From: Streptomyces brasiliensis
GTDB lineage: Bacteria; Actinomycetota; Actinomycetes; Streptomycetales; Streptomycetaceae
Direction of reading: 5' to 3'
NCBI RefSeq assembly: GCF_014647875.1
Contig: NZ_BMQA01000023.1
Location: 57,453-121,452, forward strand
Length of the DNA: 64,000 bases
Shown: piece after piece, positions 60,371 to 64,000 of the stretch
Numbering within the stretch: the stretch's first letter is position 1
How the letters are laid out: each line of letters opens with the position of its first letter
Made by a program: the position numbers and the translations under genes
Notes under the pieces: generated by a model
The model's input: only the letters and a program-made list of their open reading frames with translations
Database searches by the model: none
Told to the model about the DNA's origin: nothing

Positions 60371-60560
60371 CACGGGGCGCGCCGCTGACGCCGGGCCCTG
60401 CCGCCGCGCTCTGCTGACACCGGGCGCCGATGACGCCGGGTGCTACTGACACCGGGCACGGCGGGCGCCGTACAAAGCTGACGCCGCACAGCGCTGAAGC
60501 CAGGCACGGCTGACGCCTCGCACACCGCGCACGCCGCACACCGCTGACGCCGAGCTCGGG
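60367..60560. repeat. Degenerate tandem repeat array with a 16-bp period
   Basis: CTGACGCCGGGC-like units start at 60367, 60384, 60414, 60430, 60446, 60478, 60494, 60510 and 60544. Spacings are close to 16 bp or multiples (17, 30, 16, 16, 32, 16, 16, 34). The consensus is about CTGACRCCGGGCNCNG. The array begins at the ROK stop codon and ends ~97 bp before the end of the convergent GntR gene. No ORF with coding bias uses it. Confidence 0.7.
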
Positions 60561-60656
60561 CAGCCCCCAGGGCGGCCGGTGAACGCGGCACGCCCCGGTG
60601 GTTCCGGGGCGCGAACGCTGTGGCGGCTGCTCCAGGAGCGCTGCCGCGCGGTCCTC

Positions 60657-61418
60657 CTACGAAGCCTGCCGCTCCGGGCCGTGGTGGATCTCGACGCCTC
60701 CCGAGTCGGCGAAGGTCAGGCGGCACGTGTCTGCGCGGTACGTGGCCACGGAGAGGGCCGCGGTGCGTCCCTCGGCGAAGAAGCGGGTGGTGACGACGAG
60801 GACCGGGGCCCCGGGGAGCCGGTCGAGTTCCTTGGCGTCGCCCGCGCTGGCCGAGCCCAGCTCCACGGCGCGGTCCTCGCCCTCCAGCTCCAGACGCTGC
60901 AGCTCGCGCAGCACGGCACGCGCGCGTGCGGGCCCGGACGGGGCGTCGATCCCCGACAGATCGGGCACCGAGGACGCCGGGACGTAGAGCAGCTCGGCGG
61001 CGACCGGCTGTCCGTGGGACACCCGGGAGCGGCGCACGGTGTGCACTGACTCGTCGGCGCCGGTCTCCAGGGCCGCTGCGACAGCGGACGGCGGCACGGA
61101 CTCGGTGCAGTCAAGGGGCTGCCAGGCATCACCAGCGGCACCCGGCCAGGCGTGCTGCTCGGTACCGACGGCCACACCCACACGCGGGGGCGCGACGGTC
61201 GTGCCGACACCGCGCCGACGCTGGAGCCGGCCTTCCAGCTCGAGCTGTTCGAGGGCCTGGCGCAGCGTGGCGCGGGCCACCCCGAAGCGGGCGGCGAGGT
61301 CGCGCTCGTTGGGCAGGATCTCGCCGACCGAGAACTCGGAGTCCAGTGCCTCACTGAGCACGGTCTTGAGATGCCAGTACTTCGGTTCCGGCACCGATTC
61401 CAGCTGCGTGGTCCCCAC
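60657..61418 (-). CDS. GntR-family (HutC-type) transcriptional regulator
   Basis: 253 aa from GTG 61418 with GGAGGACAGG upstream. Winged HTH LPNERDLAARFGVARATLRQ and then ALEQLELEGRLQRRRGVGT. The C-terminal UTRA domain (residues ~90-250; VHTVRRSRVSHGQPVAAEL, then ELLYVPASSVPDL) binds a small ligand, often a phosphorylated sugar. The upstream region is AT-rich for this genome (around 61463-61486, TTTATTAAAGGTTGTTGCAC), a plausible promoter/operator. Targets are unknown; a ROK gene is convergent across the repeat array. Confidence 0.9.
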   Translation of the reverse strand: MGTTQLESVPEPKYWHLKTVLSEALDSEFSVGEILPNERDLAARFGVARATLRQALEQLELEGRLQRRRGVGTTVAPPRVGVAVGTEQHAWPGAAGDAWQPLDCTESVPPSAVAAALETGADESVHTVRRSRVSHGQPVAAELLYVPASSVPDLSGIDAPSGPARARAVLRELQRLELEGEDRAVELGSASAGDAKELDRLPGAPVLVVTTRFFAEGRTAALSVATYRADTCRLTFADSGGVEIHHGPERQAS

Positions 61419-61617
61419 CCTGTCCTCCGCAATCGCCGTGATCCGGCGGCGTTTTAGCGCCCTTGTTTATTAAAGGTTGTTGCACTTATCTGCGACCATA
61501 GGGCGGCCCTCACCCTTGGTCAAGACCAATCATCGATCCCTTGCGCGACGCGCGTGCCACCTGCAGCGGAGCGTTCATGAGGCGTTCTCACGAAGCCGTC
61601 TTCGTGACATCACGGCA

Positions 61618-61643
61618 AAGCCCCCGTCGCACGACGGGGGCTT
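61618..61643. terminator. Hairpin terminator downstream of the sigma factor gene
   Basis: A 12-bp perfect stem (AAGCCCCCGTCG and its complement) with a 2-nt centre, followed on the minus-strand side by an AT-rich stretch. It sits 16 nt after the sigma factor stop. Confidence 0.8.
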
Positions 61644-61658
61644 CGGGGCGGCCGGAGA

Positions 61659-62546
61659 TCAGCCGGTCGGCAAGGACCGCAGCTTGTCGGGGTTGCGCAC
61701 GATGTACACCGCGCGCACGAGACCGTCGACGACGTCCAGCTGGATCACGCTGTCGGGCTTGTCCCCGGCCATCGCCAGTGCCGCGAGGCCGCCGTTGACC
61801 TCAAGGAAGCGCAACGAGATCCCGGCGGTCCCGTCCTTGCCCACGGCACCGATGACGAAGCGGCCCACCTTGTCCGCGGTCTCCAGGATCCGCAGCGGCG
61901 CCTTGGCCTTGCCGCCGCTGTCGCCCACCAGCCGGACGTCCGGGGCGAGCAGCGCCATCAGCCCTTCGAGGTCGCCCCCGGCCGCGGCGGCGAGGAACCG
62001 CTCGGTCACGTCCCGGCGCCGGGCCGGATCGACCTCGTAGCGCGGCCGCCGCTCGTCGACGTGCCGGCGGGCCCGCCCGGCGAGCTGACGCACGGCCGCC
62101 TCCCCACGGTCGAGCACGGCCGCGATCTCGGCGTAGGGGTAGCCGAAGGCCTCCCGCAGGACGAACACGGCGCGCTCCAGCGGCGACAGCGACTCCAGGA
62201 CGACGAGAACCGCGAACGAGACGGAGTCGGCGAGGACGGCACGCTCGGCGGTGTCGGGGACGGCGTCGCCGTAATCGGTGAGGTAGGGCTCCGGGAGCCA
62301 GGGGCCGACGTACGACTCGGCCCTCGTGCGGATGCGGCGCAGCCGGTCGATGGCCAGGCGGGTGGTGATGCGCACCAGGTAGCCGCGCGGTTCACGGACC
62401 TCCGTGTGGTCCGTGCCGGACCAGCGCAGCCAGGCATCCTGGACGACGTCCTCCGCGTCGGCCACGCGCCCGAGCATCCGGTACGCGACCCCCATGAGGA
62501 CAGGACGGTGTTCTTCGAAGACGTCGGTGGCGGTTTCGGCGGTCAC
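61659..62546 (-). CDS. ECF RNA polymerase sigma factor, SigJ/ECF41 type
   Basis: 295 aa from GTG 62546 (VTAETATDVFEEHRPVLMGV). Sigma region 2 (YRMLGRVADAEDVVQDAWLR) and region 4 (SPLERAVFVLREAFGYPYAE). A SnoaL-like C-terminal extension of ~95 residues with the DSGGK loop (VRLVGDSGGKAKAP) and terminal NPDKL motif identifies ECF41/SigJ. In that group the extension replaces an anti-sigma factor. No carboxymuconolactone-decarboxylase or oxidoreductase target gene is adjacent. Confidence 0.9.
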   Translation of the reverse strand: MTAETATDVFEEHRPVLMGVAYRMLGRVADAEDVVQDAWLRWSGTDHTEVREPRGYLVRITTRLAIDRLRRIRTRAESYVGPWLPEPYLTDYGDAVPDTAERAVLADSVSFAVLVVLESLSPLERAVFVLREAFGYPYAEIAAVLDRGEAAVRQLAGRARRHVDERRPRYEVDPARRRDVTERFLAAAAGGDLEGLMALLAPDVRLVGDSGGKAKAPLRILETADKVGRFVIGAVGKDGTAGISLRFLEVNGGLAALAMAGDKPDSVIQLDVVDGLVRAVYIVRNPDKLRSLPTG

Positions 62547-62620
62547 CGCACCATCCCAACCGACGCGGCGCCGGGCTGTCCAGGCGGAATCGATCCGTCC
62601 CGCCTCGTGCCCCGACCAGA

Positions 62621-62824
62621 ATGACACGCGGGCCGCCAGCGGTCGGCGGAGCGGTACGGGATGCACGGGTGCGGTACGCGGCTACGGGCGTGGTCGAGGC
62701 CGGCCGCACGCTGGGCGGCAGGAGGGTGGAGCCGGCGGGGGAGATGTGGCTGTCGCCGTGGATCGGCCTCTTCCAACTGTTCGGGCATCCGGACGTCAAC
62801 CTGGAGATTCGCAGAGCGCGTTGA
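62621..62824 (+). CDS. Short reading frame, possibly a gene fragment
   Basis: 67 aa (MTRGPPAVGGAVRDARVRYA...). Its C-terminal half, with an aromatic patch (EMWLSPWIGLFQLFGHPDVN), reads like a domain tail, not random sequence. No family is recognised and no convincing ribosome site is present. It may be the remnant of a longer gene, or noise in a 411-bp gap (62547-62957) that otherwise holds only the palindrome below. Confidence 0.3.
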   Translation: MTRGPPAVGGAVRDARVRYAATGVVEAGRTLGGRRVEPAGEMWLSPWIGLFQLFGHPDVNLEIRRAR

Positions 62825-62882
62825 CGGGCGTACGGCCCCTGGCGCGGGGCGGGACGAGCCGCAGGAGGAACGGCGACCGGGG

Positions 62883-62898
62883 GCTACCCGTCGGTAGC
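62883..62898. promoter_or_regulatory. 16-bp palindrome upstream of the alpha/beta hydrolase gene
   Basis: GCTACC-CGTC-GGTAGC, with perfect 6-bp arms, 60 bp upstream of the hydrolase ATG and next to TTGCTGACAAGC. It looks like a TetR/MarR-type operator, but no cognate regulator gene is adjacent in the window. Confidence 0.4.
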
Positions 62899-62957
62899 AA
62901 TTGCTGACAAGCTGTCCCTGCCGTCCGCCAGTCAGACCCCAGACGAGGAGCACCCCC

Positions 62958-63788
62958 ATGTCCGCCACCGTCTCCTTCCAGGTCCCCACCCCGCGCGGCC
63001 CGCACGACGTGAACGTCTCCTACACGCGCGTGGGCACCGGAGAGCCGCTGGTCCTGCTGCACGGCATCGGGCACCACCGGCAGGCATGGGACCCGGTGGT
63101 GGACATCCTCGCGGCCGAGCGGGACGTGATCGCCGTGGATCTGCCCGGGTTCGGCGCGTCACCGGGTCTGCCGGGCGGCCTGGCCTACGACCTGCCCACG
63201 ACGAACACCGTGCTCGGCGCCCTGTTCGAGGCGCTGGAACTGGACCGCCCACATGTGGCGGGCAACTCGCTGGGCGGCCTGCTGGCCCTGGAACTCGGCC
63301 GCGAGCGGCTCGCACGGTCCGTCACCGCCCTCTCCCCCGCCGGGTTCTGGTCCGAGGCCGAACGGCGCTACGCGTTCGGCGTGCTGATCGCCATGCGGCA
63401 GATATCCCAGCGGCTGCCGGTGCCGCTGGTCGAGCGGCTGGCGCGAACGGCAGCCGGTCGCACCGCCCTGACGAGCACCATCTACGCCCGGCCGGCGCGG
63501 CGTTCACCGGATGCCGTGGTCGCCGAGACGCTCGCCCTGGCGCGGGCCATCGGGTTCGACGCGACCCTGCGAGCCGGCACCGAAGTACGGTTCACCGACG
63601 ACCTCCCGGGGATTCCCGTCACGGTGGGCTGGGGCACCCGCGACATGCTGCTCGTGCGCCGTCAGGGGATCCGCGCCAAGCAGATCATCCCCAAGGCCCG
63701 GCTGGTACGGCTGCCCGGCTGCGGCCACTGCCCGATGAACGACGACCCGGCGCTCGTCGCCCGCGTCATTCTGGACGGCAGTCGCTGA
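62958..63788 (+). CDS. Alpha/beta-fold hydrolase
   Basis: 276 aa. Nucleophile elbow GNSLGGLLAL, HGIGHHRQAW oxyanion loop, and the C-terminal GCGHCPMNDDP with the catalytic His. GACGAGGAG precedes ATG 62958. It resembles esterase/epoxide-hydrolase-like proteins, but no cap-domain signature allows a specific name. A palindromic operator-like site is 60 bp upstream. Confidence 0.87.
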   Translation: MSATVSFQVPTPRGPHDVNVSYTRVGTGEPLVLLHGIGHHRQAWDPVVDILAAERDVIAVDLPGFGASPGLPGGLAYDLPTTNTVLGALFEALELDRPHVAGNSLGGLLALELGRERLARSVTALSPAGFWSEAERRYAFGVLIAMRQISQRLPVPLVERLARTAAGRTALTSTIYARPARRSPDAVVAETLALARAIGFDATLRAGTEVRFTDDLPGIPVTVGWGTRDMLLVRRQGIRAKQIIPKARLVRLPGCGHCPMNDDPALVARVILDGSR

Positions 63789-63882
63789 CGGTCGCCGACT
63801 CGGACACCCGCTACACCGAGAAGAGCGTCGACGTCCTCGCGGCGCGCGCCCGGCGGTCTTTCAGCATGATCTAGCGCGGAAC

Positions 63883-63902
63883 CCCGGGCGTTAACGCCCG
63901 GG
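63883..63902. terminator. Perfect 20-bp palindrome, probable bidirectional terminator
   Basis: CCCGGGCGTTAACGCCCGGG lies between the plus-strand hydrolase and the minus-strand gene at the window end. As RNA it forms an 8-bp GC stem with a TTAA loop. Confidence 0.65.
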
Positions 63903-63932
63903 AGGAAGCGCTTCTCAAGATAGGGGTGACCC

Positions 63933-63956
63933 GCACGGGTGCACGGGTGCACGGGT
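63933..63956. repeat. Three tandem copies of GCACGGGT
   Basis: A short 8-bp repeat in three perfect copies, in the 182-bp gap after the last hydrolase. It has no visible role. Confidence 0.6.
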
Positions 63957-63970
63957 CCGCACTGTTGGCC

Positions 63971-64000
63971 TCAGCCGGGACGCTTCTGGTTCTCGATGTA
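63971..64000 (-). CDS. C-terminal end of a gene entering from beyond the right edge (possible acyl carrier protein)
   Basis: Reading leftward from the edge the last nine codons are YIENQKRPG and then TGA. The YIE segment recalls the last helix of acyl carrier proteins, and in S. coelicolor (from memory) an ACP/ketosynthase set lies just after this position. Nine residues are too few for a firm call. Confidence 0.35.
   Translation of the reverse strand, partial: YIENQKRPG

Noticed and set aside
60367..60560. CRISPR array
   Set aside because: Units are 16 bp, degenerate and contiguous with no unique spacers, and no cas genes are present.
63880..63915. Right-end or omega-RNA-like hairpin of an IS200/IS605 element
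   Set aside because: GGAACCCCGGGCG...CGCCCGGGAGGA resembles such ends, but there is no tnpA or tnpB reading frame beside it. A terminator between convergent genes is simpler.
1..64000. tRNA and rRNA genes, integrase or att sites
   Set aside because: None recognised on either strand by eye; a covariance-model scan would be needed to exclude a tRNA fully.

Overview
The window is high-GC actinobacterial chromosome, almost certainly Streptomyces. The evidence is the strong G/C bias at third codon positions, frequent GTG and TTG starts, two in-frame TTA codons, and a gene order that, from memory, resembles the S. coelicolor SCO1196-SCO1266 interval. That includes rppA-CYP158A-cupin, MurT/GatD-pfkA, the urease locus, bioF/bioBAD and purB. 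It is mostly core chromosome and not an island: I see no integrase, transposase, CRISPR array, tRNA or rRNA gene. Layout, 1-9.7 kb: an edge-truncated secreted phosphodiesterase-like gene, a three-gene operon of two acyl-CoA dehydrogenases and a quinone oxidoreductase, an XRE-cupin regulator divergent from a flavin oxidoreductase, ATP-dependent DNA ligase with a NUDIX enzyme, and an aldehyde dehydrogenase. 9.8-12.7 kb: the rppA (type III PKS), CYP158A-like P450 and cupin operon, a flaviolin/melanin-type pathway. 12.8-20.3 kb: an acyl-CoA dehydrogenase divergent from its TetR regulator, peptide deformylase, MurT-GatD (lipid II amidation), phosphofructokinase, and a CtaG-like membrane protein. 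20.3-24.4 kb: a LytTR/LytS-type two-component system that brackets a sodium/monocarboxylate symporter. 24.4-29.7 kb: an Lrp regulator, an arginine-handling pair (dimethylargininase-like and ornithine aminotransferase), a GNAT, an acyltransferase and an epimerase. 29.7-35.5 kb: secreted tripeptidyl aminopeptidase, an eroded urease locus (only ureG and ureD remain, both damaged), an orphan Phd-like antitoxin, a ClpP paralogue with a substituted catalytic histidine, and a c-di-AMP (ydaO-type) riboswitch ahead of an NlpC/P60 gene. 35.5-41.8 kb: a WhiJ/AbaA-type regulatory trio (ATPase, XRE-DUF5753 with a TTA codon, DUF397) and the biotin genes bioF/bioBAD. 41.8-49.2 kb: a hydrolase, a methyltransferase, a Fic-like toxin with a repeat-tailed antitoxin, a two-gene ABC exporter, a luciferase-like oxidoreductase and a GNAT. 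49.3-64 kb: two CNNM/CorC-type membrane proteins, a GDSL hydrolase, purB with a Mug-type DNA glycosylase, an ABC transporter divergent from a LuxR-type two-component system, ROK and GntR regulators separated by a 16-bp-period repeat array, an ECF41 sigma factor, an alpha/beta hydrolase, and the tail of a minus-strand gene. The signals most worth follow-up are the urease locus caught in decay (amber codon in ureG, frameshift in ureD, ureABCF absent, an unexplained 227-bp scar beside an orphan antitoxin), the ClpP paralogue with Gln at the catalytic His position, the antitoxin with a 24-bp tandem repeat, a widespread Streptomyces repeat inserted in frame in an acyl-CoA dehydrogenase, and a recurrent promoter layout that implies many leaderless transcripts.
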